A model generated the notes under the pieces. It did no database searches. It was not told the origin of the DNA and saw only the letters and a list, made by a program, of their open reading frames with translations. 13,367 bases of DNA from contig JBOFCO010000125.1 of the NCBI GenBank assembly GCA_051646105.1, forward strand, positions 1 through 13,367, written 5' to 3'. The translations under genes were made by a program, and so were the position numbers. Numbering within the stretch: position 1 is the first letter of the stretch; every line of letters begins with the position of its first letter. Positions 1-8,022 of this stretch are shown piece by piece. The stretch is from JBOFCO01 sp051646105. GTDB lineage: Bacteria; Pseudomonadota; Alphaproteobacteria; Rhodobacterales; Rhodobacteraceae.

Positions 1-1248
1 CGGCGTCTCGTCAGTCTCGACCGCCACCTGCGAGCCGATCAGACCCTGCTGCCAGGCAAGACCCGCCCCTCCTGCCGCCACGGCCAGCAGCAGCAAAAGC
101 GCGATCATGCCGCCGCGCGATTTCGGCTCCGGTGGCAGCGGCGCCATGGTTTGCGGCGCGGCCGTCTGCGGATAGCTCGTCTGCGGCTGGCCAATGGCCA
201 CACCCGTCTGCGGCGCGGCCGTCCGCCCCGGCGGCTGGCGCAATCCCGGTACAGGCACTGAGATGGACTGAACGCCACCCGGCTGAACAAAGCTGGGGGT
301 ATAGGGGGCCGCCGCCGCACCAATCCCTGTTATCGGCGCAATCATCGTCCGGTCCGGGGCCGCAACAGCACCGTATTGCGGCGGTATCTCATGCGGATGG
401 TCCAGCAGGCGGATCACATCCGACATCCGCGCGGGTCGCATCGCCGGGTCGGGCTCAAGCATATGCGCGAACAAAGGACGCAGTTCCGGGTAAACTCCGG
501 TCAGATCCGGGATCGCCCGCCGCGCGTTCACTGCCTCCACCACGGAACCGCCCATATCAATCGGCTCACCCCGCACTGCCGCCGACATCAGCAGGGCCAG
601 GCCGTAGATATCCGTGCGCGGCCCGATTTCGCCGCCGAAATGGCCCAGCTGTTCCGGCGAGACGTATTTGAACTTGCCCGCCATCTGGCCGAACAGCGTG
701 CTCTCCGCCATTTCCGTCGATTTCGCGATGCCAAAGTCGATCAGCACCGCGTTGTCCACCTTGCCCCCCGGCAGCATCACGTTGTCGGGCGACAGGTCGC
801 GATGCACCACATCCATCGCATGCGCGCGGTCCAGACCCAGCGCCAGACGGCGGATCAAGCGCTGTGCCTCGGCCAGTGTCAGGGGGGCTGTCTGTTTGAC
901 ATGTTCCGACAGCGGCACGCCGTCGATGAACTGCATGATCAGGCAGAACCGGTCCAGTGCCGCATCATGCACAAAGTTGTAGTAGCGCACGATCGCCTGA
1001 TCCGACAGCTGGCACAAAACCCGCGCCTCGCGCCGGAACAGCGCCGCCACCTTTTCGTCATGCGCCAGCGATTGCAGCACGATCTTGATCGCCACTTCAT
1101 CGCCCGAATGCACATTGGTGCCGCGAAACACCTCGCCCATGCCGCCCGCGTTGATCAGCTCTTCAACCCGGTAGTTGTTGTTGATCAGCGTGCCCAAAGG
1201 CACATGCGTGGGCGGGTTGGAGCGTGGTGTTTCCGGGGTTTCGGTCAT
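1..1248 (-). CDS. ppkA: T6SS-associated Ser/Thr protein kinase PpkA (C-terminus cut by window edge)
   Basis: This is a membrane-anchored Hanks-type Ser/Thr kinase of the T6SS threonine-phosphorylation pathway (PpkA/TagE/ImpN). I translated it directly: 416 codons are open from the ATG at 1248 to the window edge, with no stop. Visible motifs are the glycine loop NAGGMGEVFRG (residues 33-43), VAIK with K55, helix-C E74, HRDLSPDN (149-156), DFG (171-173) and SPEQ (197-200). The HRD loop has Ser where the usual HRDLKPxN has Lys. A Pro/Gln/Thr-rich linker (about 286-377) contains DRTMIAP and four PQT triplets. One membrane segment lies at about 379-399, and the periplasmic part starts about residue 400 and runs off the window. 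The start overlaps the pppA stop as ATGA, so translation is probably coupled. In Agrobacterium the homologous kinase phosphorylates TssL; in Pseudomonas PpkA phosphorylates Fha1. Likely substrates here are the TssL tail, Fha or PpkA itself (inference). Confidence 0.93.
   Translation of the reverse strand, partial: MTETPETPRSNPPTHVPLGTLINNNYRVEELINAGGMGEVFRGTNVHSGDEVAIKIVLQSLAHDEKVAALFRREARVLCQLSDQAIVRYYNFVHDAALDRFCLIMQFIDGVPLSEHVKQTAPLTLAEAQRLIRRLALGLDRAHAMDVVHRDLSPDNVMLPGGKVDNAVLIDFGIAKSTEMAESTLFGQMAGKFKYVSPEQLGHFGGEIGPRTDIYGLALLMSAAVRGEPIDMGGSVVEAVNARRAIPDLTGVYPELRPLFAHMLEPDPAMRPARMSDVIRLLDHPHEIPPQYGAVAAPDRTMIAPITGIGAAAAPYTPSFVQPGGVQSISVPVPGLRQPPGRTAAPQTGVAIGQPQTSYPQTAAPQTMAPLPPEPKSRGGMIALLLLLAVAAGGAGLAWQQGLIGSQVAVETDETP
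152..223 (-). repeat. Short direct repeat in the ppkA proline-rich linker
   Basis: An identical 15-bp sequence (TGCGGCGCGGCCGTC on the plus strand) lies at 152-166 and 209-223, 57 bp apart and thus in frame. It encodes the TAAPQ parts of a linker with four PQT triplets (residues 346-348, 355-357, 360-362 and 365-367). It reflects local expansion of a flexible Pro/Gln/Thr linker before the membrane helix. Confidence 0.6.
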
Positions 1249-1994
1249 GCGGTGACCCCATGGCAGCGCACGACCATGACGGTCACGTTGTCCTTGGCAC
1301 CCCGTTCCAGTGTCTGTGCGATCAGCATGTCGCACACCTCTTGGGCGGTGCGTCCCGTCGCCATGGCCTGCGCGATATCCATGTCCTCATTGTGTTCCGT
1401 CAGCCCGTCCGAGCATAGCAAAAATGCGTCGCCCACCTGCAGACGGTCGCTGATCACGTCGCACATCGGCTCTTCGGTCACGCCAATGGCCCGCGTGATG
1501 ACATTGCGCCGGGGCCATGTCAGCGCCTCGTCCTCGGTGATCATGCCTGCTTCAAGCAGGGCGCGCACTTCGGTGTGGTCCTGGGTCTGTTGCACCAGCA
1601 CTCCGTCGCGCATCTTGTAGATGCGGCTGTCGCCCGACCAGATGCAGGCAAAACTGTCCTCCCAGACCAGCAGGCCCACGACGGTCGCGCCGACCGTCAC
1701 TCCGCCCAGATCCTGCGCGTGCTGGCGGATGCGATAATGCGCCCGGCCAAGGCGTTCCATGAAACGCGCCTGCAGATCGGCGGAGGAAATGGGCACGCCG
1801 ACGGACAGCATTTCTTCGGCAATGGTGCGGCTGGCAAAGTCGCCCGCATCATGCCCGCCCATGCCATCTGCCACCAGCCAGACGCCGGAATCGGGCCGCG
1901 CCATGAAGGCGTCTTCGTTGTGCTCGCGCACGCGGCCTGTGTCGGATGAGGCACCCGTCTCTATCGTGAAATACTCGGTTCCGACCCACATCAT
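1245..1994 (-). CDS. pppA: PP2C-family Ser/Thr phosphatase PppA of the T6SS
   Basis: This is a PP2C (PPM) metal-dependent protein phosphatase expected to reverse PpkA phosphorylation and so damp T6SS activity in the cytosol. It has 249 residues, the usual length for a single-domain bacterial PP2C. Metal-binding and core motifs are all present: NED (26-28), VADGMGGH (41-48, D43), GDSR (121-124), CSDGLTE (194-200, D196) and KDN (234-236, D235). There is no signal peptide or membrane segment. The start overlaps the tagF stop. A strong GGAGG at 2003-1999 lies 4 nt from the first ATG (1994) and 7 nt from an immediately following ATG (1991). The second may therefore be the real start, giving 248 residues and a TGATG junction. 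In Agrobacterium TagF and PppA are one fused protein; here they are separate but adjacent. Confidence 0.93.
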   Translation of the reverse strand: MMWVGTEYFTIETGASSDTGRVREHNEDAFMARPDSGVWLVADGMGGHDAGDFASRTIAEEMLSVGVPISSADLQARFMERLGRAHYRIRQHAQDLGGVTVGATVVGLLVWEDSFACIWSGDSRIYKMRDGVLVQQTQDHTEVRALLEAGMITEDEALTWPRRNVITRAIGVTEEPMCDVISDRLQVGDAFLLCSDGLTEHNEDMDIAQAMATGRTAQEVCDMLIAQTLERGAKDNVTVMVVRCHGVTA

Positions 1995-2659
1995 CCGGCC
2001 TCCGCCATGGGTTCGGTTTCCTCAGCGGTCGCCTGACCGCCCGCCATCAGCCAGGCAATCGCCCTGGCATGGGGCCAGCCTTCGGTCGCATAAAGAGCTG
2101 CATCCTCGCCGCTTCCCAGCCACCAGTAGCTGCGCGTCGCTGCTGCCCGCAGGTGATCCGCCGCCGCCACGTCGGCCCAAAGCTGTGCTGCGTCGGGGTC
2201 TGCGCGGCTAGCCCAGAAGGCGGGTTCGGTGGGTTGATCCTCGGCCTCTTCAACCTTCAGCGCCGCAAGGATGCCCGCCGCACCCGCCGCTGCATTCGGC
2301 TCCAACCCGTCAAGCTGCGCCAAAGTGTCCGCTGGCAATGTCATGCCTGCGTTCAACACGGGCGGCAGATACCCGTTGCCGACAGTCCCCGCCAGCAAGG
2401 GAAACCGGCGCCCGACCTTATCGCGCGAAGGGATCATCACACCGCACAGAGCCGCCTCCCCCGTCACACGTCCGCCCACCCAGAAGAACAGTGCAGGAGC
2501 GGCGTCGAAACTGGTCTCCCACGCCGCAGCCCAGCCCGCGCGCAGGTCAGCCAGCATCGCGTTCAGCCATGCCTCCAGCCGTTCCTGCACCACCAGTGGC
2601 AGCCCCGCCCCAATGAAATCACCGAATGCGGGGTGTTTGCCGTAAACGAAGGTGCCCAT
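1991..2659 (-). CDS. tagF: T6SS accessory protein TagF (ImpM-like)
   Basis: TagF is a cytosolic post-translational repressor of T6SS assembly; in studied systems it acts on Fha and is counteracted by the threonine-phosphorylation pathway. The family is shown by the N-terminal GKHPAFGDF (residues 7-15), PSRDKVGRRFPL (77-88) and a late RSYWW segment (176-180). The C-terminal end is Ala/Glu-rich. I chose the ATG at 2659 (222 residues). It starts directly before the conserved family N-terminus, lies 11 nt after the tssM stop and has a G-rich stretch (GGGGG, 2668-2664) 4 nt upstream. A longer reading from a TTG at 2692 would add 11 unconserved residues and overlap tssM by 22 nt; it is less likely. 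The 3' end overlaps pppA by 4 nt. I see no membrane segment. Confidence 0.9.
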   Translation of the reverse strand: MGTFVYGKHPAFGDFIGAGLPLVVQERLEAWLNAMLADLRAGWAAAWETSFDAAPALFFWVGGRVTGEAALCGVMIPSRDKVGRRFPLLAGTVGNGYLPPVLNAGMTLPADTLAQLDGLEPNAAAGAAGILAALKVEEAEDQPTEPAFWASRADPDAAQLWADVAAADHLRAAATRSYWWLGSGEDAALYATEGWPHARAIAWLMAGGQATAEETEPMAEAG

Positions 2660-2670
2660 CCGCGCCCCCG

Positions 2671-5600
2671 TCAGTCGAGGCTTTGAGGGCAAGCGAAATC
2701 GGTCAGCTCGCTCATCGTGAAGGGGTTTTCGACGGTCGTGAAGGAAAAGTCATAGGTGATTGGCCGCCCGCCGATCTGGAACGTCGCCCGTGTGACATTG
2801 CCCTGCGTCTGGATCGACGCCGCCATGCGCAGCAGCTTTACAAAAGCCCATGGCCCTTCCCGCACCTGAATGGCGGATTCCCGATCCAGACTTGGGAAAA
2901 TCTGCAAAGTCGCCGACGACCCCGCACCCGGCCAGACCACCGTTTTCGGCGGGTCGCCCGCTGCCGTCAGAACCGGCGTTCCATTGATCTCGATCTGCGC
3001 CGATTCAATTGACGCATGCGATGAGGCATGCGCGATGGATATCGACACTTCCGGTGTCGGCGCGCCGCTGGCGAAGAACGCCCTGCGGATTTTCTCGGCG
3101 CGTTCAAACTGCTTCAGCGCCGACGGGTTCAGCCGCGATGCAAGCGGGTTTGCCGCGTCATAGGCCAGCCCGTCATCCGTGCGCACCACCATCGCCGCCA
3201 GATAGGTGTTGAAATAGGTGTCCATATCCCCGCCGGGACCAAAGAACTTGCCAAAGTCCGCAGGCGGCACATGGCGCTGGCTGTTGGAGAAGGGGAAGAA
3301 GGCCGCGATGTTGTCGCGGCAGTTGAAGGTGATGGTATTCGTCAGCGCCCGGTTCATCTCGGCCAGTGTCGCATCCGCCGCCTCGCCCCGGAAATCCGTC
3401 TCTGCCTCCGTCACCAAAGCCGCTACCGAATCCGGCAGGCGCGAGTTGTTGCGCGTCAGATTTGACAGCAATTGCGGCAGAACGGCGGCCGATTGCGCGG
3501 GGTTGGACACGCCCAGACGCAGGTTGTCGCGGATGGCGGCAAGATCGGCGAGGATGATGTCAATCGGGCGCTGGCCTTCGGGGCCGTCCAGCAGAATATG
3601 CCAGTCGGCGAACTGTTCTTCGATCTGTTCAATGGGCCGTGTGACGGAATCTGACGACCCGTTCACCCGCGCCTGCGATTTGACGTTGTTGGCCAGCGCG
3701 TCGAGCAGGATTCGCTGCACCCCGCCAGACCGGCTGCGGAAGCGGTTGGCGAGTGCTTGGCCCACATCACTGCCCACACCTTCGGCGGTTTCCGTTGCCT
3801 CACCGCCCCCATCCGTCAGACCGCCCATCAGCTGTTCGGGCGTCATGCCTTCCAGTTCCTTGAACTCGCGCGTCAGCTGCGTTTCGCCCTTTACCGACTT
3901 GACCAGCAGCAGGATGGGCGAGGCAAACGGTGCCGATGCCGACCCCAGTGCGTCATAGGCAGGCTTGTCCGCCGACATGTTGGCCAGCGTGATCTTGTCC
4001 AGCATGCCCTGCCAGTTATCGCGGAACTCCTTGCCGTAGCGGGTCTGCAAGGAGATATCGAGACCGGCCAGCTGGTTGTCGAAATCGACCAGGCTTGCCT
4101 GATCGCCCAGCACCCACTTGTCCGCCTCCAGCCCCGCCTTGACCTCACCCAGCTGGCCAAAGAAGAAGGACCAGAAGCCTTCATAGGTAAACAGGCCCGG
4201 CACCTTCAGGTCCGCCAGCGCCGACCCGTCCTTGGTTGCAAACACAACCTCGCTTTCCGGTCCGGTCTGATCCATCAGCACGAAATCCGGCAGTTGTGCC
4301 GCTGCCGCGCGGTCGAGGATCAGGGACCATGCCTGATCGGCCACTGACATTTCCACAATCGCCGAACGCGCCGCAGTGACGGTGGCATCGTCAATCGAAA
4401 TCATCACATCGCGGTCTTTGCCCAGCGTCAGCATCGCATCCAGATGCCGCGCAAGCTGTTCGCGCTGTGTCAGCCCGTCGATGCCGGTAAACTCCTGACG
4501 CCAGGTCTCATCAAACCACGCCTTGATGGCCGCATCGTCGTTCTGCCCGCCCTGTTTGCCGAGCAGCATGTAGACCTTCAGCGCGCGGTAGATGTTCGAT
4601 GTATCCCCTTCCGCCCCGAACTGCGGCAGGCGGCGTTCCACATCAAGGATCAGCCGTGGCCGGAACATCTGTTCCAGTGCATCGGTATATGCCTCGGTCG
4701 CCGCATTTTGCAACCGTGCCCGCTGGCTGAGGCCGAAGCCTTCCCAAAGGCCCGGCTCCGCGCTGGTGCCATAGCCTGCAGGCTGATTGCGAAGGGATTC
4801 CAGCGGTTCAAGGATCGGCAAGAGGCTCGGATCTTCGATCTGCGTGCGGTCTATCTCCACCTGTGCGCCGCGCTGATAGGTTGCTGCCTCCGCCGCCGCC
4901 GTCATCACCAGATTGCGGTTCTGGTAGAAGCTGATGCCCAGCGCCGACAGCGCCCCGACGGTCACAACGGCGATCGTCGACAGCGCCAGCCCCCGGATCA
5001 CCGCCGTGCGCCGCACGGCCTTCATGTCATGAGAAACCCAATCGCGTTCGGCAAAGATCACCTTGCGCAAAAGGTCGTGCAGGAAATAGCTTTTGCCCTG
5101 GCCCGACATAAAGGCAGGCGCAAACCCGCCCGCCGTGTTCTGCGCCATCGCCCCCAGCACCTGATCAATCGGCGTGCCTTCCTGCGTGCCGGATGTGAAA
5201 TAGAACCCGCGCAGAATGGCATTGGTCTTGTAGCGTGTCGGCTCGAACACCCGGCGCATGAAGTCCGCCACGTTGTCGCGCAACAGGGCCAACTGCCCCG
5301 GCAGGCCGAAGATCGTGATGCGGCTGACCGGGTCGGGTTCCTCCGACAGGCGGTCGATCACCTCATCCGACAGGCGCGCGACCAGACGGTCATACTCGCT
5401 GCCCACCATCTGCCACGTCTCGGCCTTGCGGTCTTTGGTCTGGAACGTCGCCCCCCAGACCAGCTTGCGCCGGGTCAGGCTGAAGCTGGCAAAGAACTCG
5501 CGGAAACCGGAAATGAGGTCGGCCTTGGTGAACAGCACATAGACCGGGAAGTCGATCTTCAGCTGTTCATGTATCTCTGCCAGCCGCAGGCGGACGGTTT

Positions 5601-6309
5601 CGGCATTGCGCGCCAATGTTTCCTCGGTCGCGTTCATCATATCTTCGACGGAAAACGCGAGGATCACGCCGTTGATCGGCTGGTTCGGGCGGCTTTTCTT
5701 CAAGAGGTCAAGGAAGCTGTTCCAGCTTGCCTCATCAGCGCCCTTGTCACTGTCTTGGGTCGTATAGCGCCCTGCCGTGTCGATCAGGATCGCGTCCTCG
5801 GCAAACCACCAGTCGCAATAGCGCGTGCCGCCAAAGCCTTCGACCACCCCGCCGTCATTCTTGGCCAGCGGGAATTCGATGCCTGAATTCTTAAGCGCGG
5901 TCGTCTTGCCCGCACCGGGCGGGCCGATGATCACATACCAGGGCAGGTCATAAAGGAACGTCTTGCCGCCCGACTTTTTAAGCGTGGCCAGCGCGGATGT
6001 CATCCGTTCCGCCAGCACCTTGCCGTCACCGACAGGTTCGGCCACCAGCACCGCCTCGATTTCGCGCGCTTTCTTGCGCCGCCTGCGCCATTTGACCAGC
6101 GCGACGATCAGGAAGATCGCGACGACTCCGCCGATGACTGCTGCGCGGAACCAGATGGTGCCAAGCATCTCCACGCCCGTCATCGGGCCGCCAACCCAGA
6201 CCGCCCCCGCAAACAGCACGAACATGATCACGTAAAGCGGCCAGCGCATCCACGGCTTCCACTTGAAGCGCGGGATGATCATCCACAGCAGGCGGAAGAC
6301 GTTATTCAA
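2671..6309 (-). CDS. tssM: T6SS membrane complex subunit TssM (IcmF)
   Basis: TssM is the large inner-membrane and periplasm-spanning protein of the T6SS trans-envelope complex and the partner of TssL. It is full length for the family at 1212 residues. Two N-terminal membrane segments (about 23-41 and 54-73) precede a cytosolic NTPase domain. That domain has an intact Walker A GPPGAGKTT (129-137), Walker B-like AILIDTAGRY (173-182) and FTKADL (260-265). GFYFTSGTQEG (367-377) is typical of IcmF. A third membrane segment lies at about 435-460, and the rest is periplasmic. The C-terminal IcmF signature is visible as FFPF (1004-1007) and DFGKFFGPGG (1018-1027), with a near-terminal ACP (C1207). 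The start is a TTG sharing TTGA with the tssL stop; a GGAGG (6321-6317) 7 nt upstream supports it. The next ATG at 6282 has no clear ribosome site. Confidence 0.97.
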   Translation of the reverse strand: MNNVFRLLWMIIPRFKWKPWMRWPLYVIMFVLFAGAVWVGGPMTGVEMLGTIWFRAAVIGGVVAIFLIVALVKWRRRRKKAREIEAVLVAEPVGDGKVLAERMTSALATLKKSGGKTFLYDLPWYVIIGPPGAGKTTALKNSGIEFPLAKNDGGVVEGFGGTRYCDWWFAEDAILIDTAGRYTTQDSDKGADEASWNSFLDLLKKSRPNQPINGVILAFSVEDMMNATEETLARNAETVRLRLAEIHEQLKIDFPVYVLFTKADLISGFREFFASFSLTRRKLVWGATFQTKDRKAETWQMVGSEYDRLVARLSDEVIDRLSEEPDPVSRITIFGLPGQLALLRDNVADFMRRVFEPTRYKTNAILRGFYFTSGTQEGTPIDQVLGAMAQNTAGGFAPAFMSGQGKSYFLHDLLRKVIFAERDWVSHDMKAVRRTAVIRGLALSTIAVVTVGALSALGISFYQNRNLVMTAAAEAATYQRGAQVEIDRTQIEDPSLLPILEPLESLRNQPAGYGTSAEPGLWEGFGLSQRARLQNAATEAYTDALEQMFRPRLILDVERRLPQFGAEGDTSNIYRALKVYMLLGKQGGQNDDAAIKAWFDETWRQEFTGIDGLTQREQLARHLDAMLTLGKDRDVMISIDDATVTAARSAIVEMSVADQAWSLILDRAAAAQLPDFVLMDQTGPESEVVFATKDGSALADLKVPGLFTYEGFWSFFFGQLGEVKAGLEADKWVLGDQASLVDFDNQLAGLDISLQTRYGKEFRDNWQGMLDKITLANMSADKPAYDALGSASAPFASPILLLVKSVKGETQLTREFKELEGMTPEQLMGGLTDGGGEATETAEGVGSDVGQALANRFRSRSGGVQRILLDALANNVKSQARVNGSSDSVTRPIEQIEEQFADWHILLDGPEGQRPIDIILADLAAIRDNLRLGVSNPAQSAAVLPQLLSNLTRNNSRLPDSVAALVTEAETDFRGEAADATLAEMNRALTNTITFNCRDNIAAFFPFSNSQRHVPPADFGKFFGPGGDMDTYFNTYLAAMVVRTDDGLAYDAANPLASRLNPSALKQFERAEKIRRAFFASGAPTPEVSISIAHASSHASIESAQIEINGTPVLTAAGDPPKTVVWPGAGSSATLQIFPSLDRESAIQVREGPWAFVKLLRMAASIQTQGNVTRATFQIGGRPITYDFSFTTVENPFTMSELTDFACPQSLD

Positions 6310-8021
6310 AAGGTGCCCTCCCGCGCCAGCAGCACTTCGACCCGGCGGTTCAGGGCGCGGCCTTCCTCGGTTTCATTGTCACCAATCGGGTCGGCCTCGC
6401 CTTTGCCTTCCACCGTGACGCGCGTGGGGTCTGTCAGCAATGCCCCCAGCACGGCCTGCACACCTTCAGCCCGCGCCAGCGACAGATCATCATTGGTCTT
6501 GAACTGCCCGCGCCCCGACATCTGCACATTGTCGGTAAAGCCGTAAATGCGGATCGGCCCAGCCTCGGCGTTCAGTGTGTTCGCTATGTCGGTCGCAAGG
6601 GCCGCAAACTCATCTTTCACCGTGGCACTGCCGGAATTGAACAGCAGGACGTTGCCCACCCGCACAAAGATGTAGTCGCCCTTGGTGCCGACCTCGACAC
6701 TGCCATCATCCAGCCGCCCCTGCAGCGATGCCTTGATGCGGTCCAACTGCGTCGTATCCTGCGGGGCGACAAATGGCGTGACCGACGCCGCCGTGCGCAG
6801 CAGGCTGATCGAGGCCACATTCGGGTGCATCAGGTTCAGCGTGCTTGCCACCTGCCCGCCATCGCGTGACAGCAGGGTGGTCAGCCCCGCATAGGTGCCA
6901 ACAATGGCCGCCAGCGCCAGTGCCGCCACTGCCCAGATCGGCACGCCGCCAAACCTGCGCCGTCCGGTCATCGGCACTGCCGTCCACGCGACCGACACGT
7001 CTTCATCGGGACGTGGCTTTACGCGCCGCAGTGTTTCGTAGATCGCGGCCCGGATGCGGGCCAGTTCTGCCGCGCCATTGGGCAGAGTGCGATACTGTCC
7101 CTCAAAGCCCAGCGACAGACAGGTCAGCATCAGTTCCAGCAACTGGAACCGCTGTCCCGGCGCCTGCATCGCCTTTTCTGCCTCCATAAAGAAGCCGACA
7201 CCCGAATTGCGCTGCTGAAAGAACCGCGCGACCATCGAATACTGTTCCCAGATGCCCCGGTCTGACCCCGGCAGGTTCTGCACGATGTCATCCGCCGTGC
7301 CGCACAGCACGTACTTGCCCACCTGCGCCTCGTGCGGATCACAACCCGATTCCACGGCGTTGCGCTCAAACATGTCGATCTCGCGCGTCACGTGGTCCAT
7401 CAGGGGCACGGCCTGCATTTCCACAAGCCCGGTGCGCAGGCGTCCGAACAGGATCAGCAGGTTTGCTGCCGCCGCGACCAGCGGATTGGACGACCCGCCC
7501 TTCCCGAGGCCTGTTGCCCGCAGCGCGGCGTTCAGCGAAATCCGCGGTTGCTGCATCAGTACGGGGGCCGCCTGCCGCTGCGATGGCATCTGCGGAAAGA
7601 AGCCTTCTTGGGGGCCTGCCGCCTGACCGATCTGGTTAGGTGCACCAAACGTTGGCGGGGGCTGATAGGCCCCAGGATATGCCGGTTGTGGAGGTGGCGG
7701 CTGATAGGCCGGTGGCTGGTATGGTTGCGGTTGTTGCGGCAATGCCCCGCCCAGCCAGGTGTTGCCGCCCGGCGGCGGTGATCCGTAGGGTTGCTGCGGT
7801 GCGGGTGCCGTCGGTTGAAAGCCGCCCGGCTGCCCCGGTCCTGCCCCTAGCGCAGGGCGCGGCTGCACCGGCAGCGCGCCACCAATGACCGTCCGCTCGC
7901 CGCTTGCGGGCGGTTGGCCCATCTGCTGCGGGGGCGCCGCTGGACGCGCAGGCGGCTGCTGTGCCCCAAAACCCGGAAGCGCCCCGCCGAAGACCGTTTT
8001 GTCTTTGTCGTCGCCGCTCAT
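6306..8021 (-). CDS. tssL: T6SS TssL with DotU domain, C-terminal OmpA-like domain and Pro/Gln-rich N-terminal tail
   Basis: TssL is the inner-membrane partner of TssM. This is the longer type, which carries its own peptidoglycan-binding module (571 residues). A cytosolic Pro/Gln/Gly-rich tail (1-160) comes first, then the DotU helical domain (about 178-335), one membrane helix (about 360-382), a periplasmic linker and an OmpA-like domain (about 440-571) with GFTDN (494-498) and NRRVEVLL (558-565). The tail holds three copies of T-x-x-GGALP, starting at T9, T44 and T88, the first two preceded by DK and ER. In Agrobacterium PpkA phosphorylates Thr14 of TssL and Fha then binds, so these threonines are candidate phospho-sites (inference). 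The ATG lies 1 nt after the tssK stop, with GGAG at 8035-8032 as a likely ribosome site. Short TssL forms without the OmpA domain exist in other bacteria. Confidence 0.96.
   Translation of the reverse strand: MSGDDKDKTVFGGALPGFGAQQPPARPAAPPQQMGQPPASGERTVIGGALPVQPRPALGAGPGQPGGFQPTAPAPQQPYGSPPPGGNTWLGGALPQQPQPYQPPAYQPPPPQPAYPGAYQPPPTFGAPNQIGQAAGPQEGFFPQMPSQRQAAPVLMQQPRISLNAALRATGLGKGGSSNPLVAAAANLLILFGRLRTGLVEMQAVPLMDHVTREIDMFERNAVESGCDPHEAQVGKYVLCGTADDIVQNLPGSDRGIWEQYSMVARFFQQRNSGVGFFMEAEKAMQAPGQRFQLLELMLTCLSLGFEGQYRTLPNGAAELARIRAAIYETLRRVKPRPDEDVSVAWTAVPMTGRRRFGGVPIWAVAALALAAIVGTYAGLTTLLSRDGGQVASTLNLMHPNVASISLLRTAASVTPFVAPQDTTQLDRIKASLQGRLDDGSVEVGTKGDYIFVRVGNVLLFNSGSATVKDEFAALATDIANTLNAEAGPIRIYGFTDNVQMSGRGQFKTNDDLSLARAEGVQAVLGALLTDPTRVTVEGKGEADPIGDNETEEGRALNRRVEVLLAREGTF
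6310..6322 (-). promoter_or_regulatory. Ribosome binding site deciding the TTG start of tssM
   Basis: On the minus strand GGGAGGG (6322-6316) ends inside the last codons of tssL. Its GGAGG core lies 7 nt before the TTG at 6309, which is optimal spacing. It favours the TTG over the in-frame ATG at 6282 and fits translational coupling with the tssL stop (TTGA overlap). Confidence 0.65.
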
Positions 8022-8022
8022 C

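Noticed and set aside
376..1620. Plus-strand open frame (414 codons) spanning opposite ppkA and pppA
   Set aside because: It crosses the junction of two clear minus-strand genes, and its Arg/His-rich translation is typical of an antisense shadow.
2660..2692. TTG at 2692 as the start of tagF
   Set aside because: It would overlap tssM by 22 nt and add 11 residues before the conserved family N-terminus; the ATG at 2659 fits better.
4444..5886. Long plus-strand open frame (480 codons) opposite tssM
   Set aside because: The minus-strand frame encodes an unmistakable TssM with Walker motifs. The antisense product resembles no family I know and is rich in Arg/His/Ala, as expected from high-GC shadow frames.
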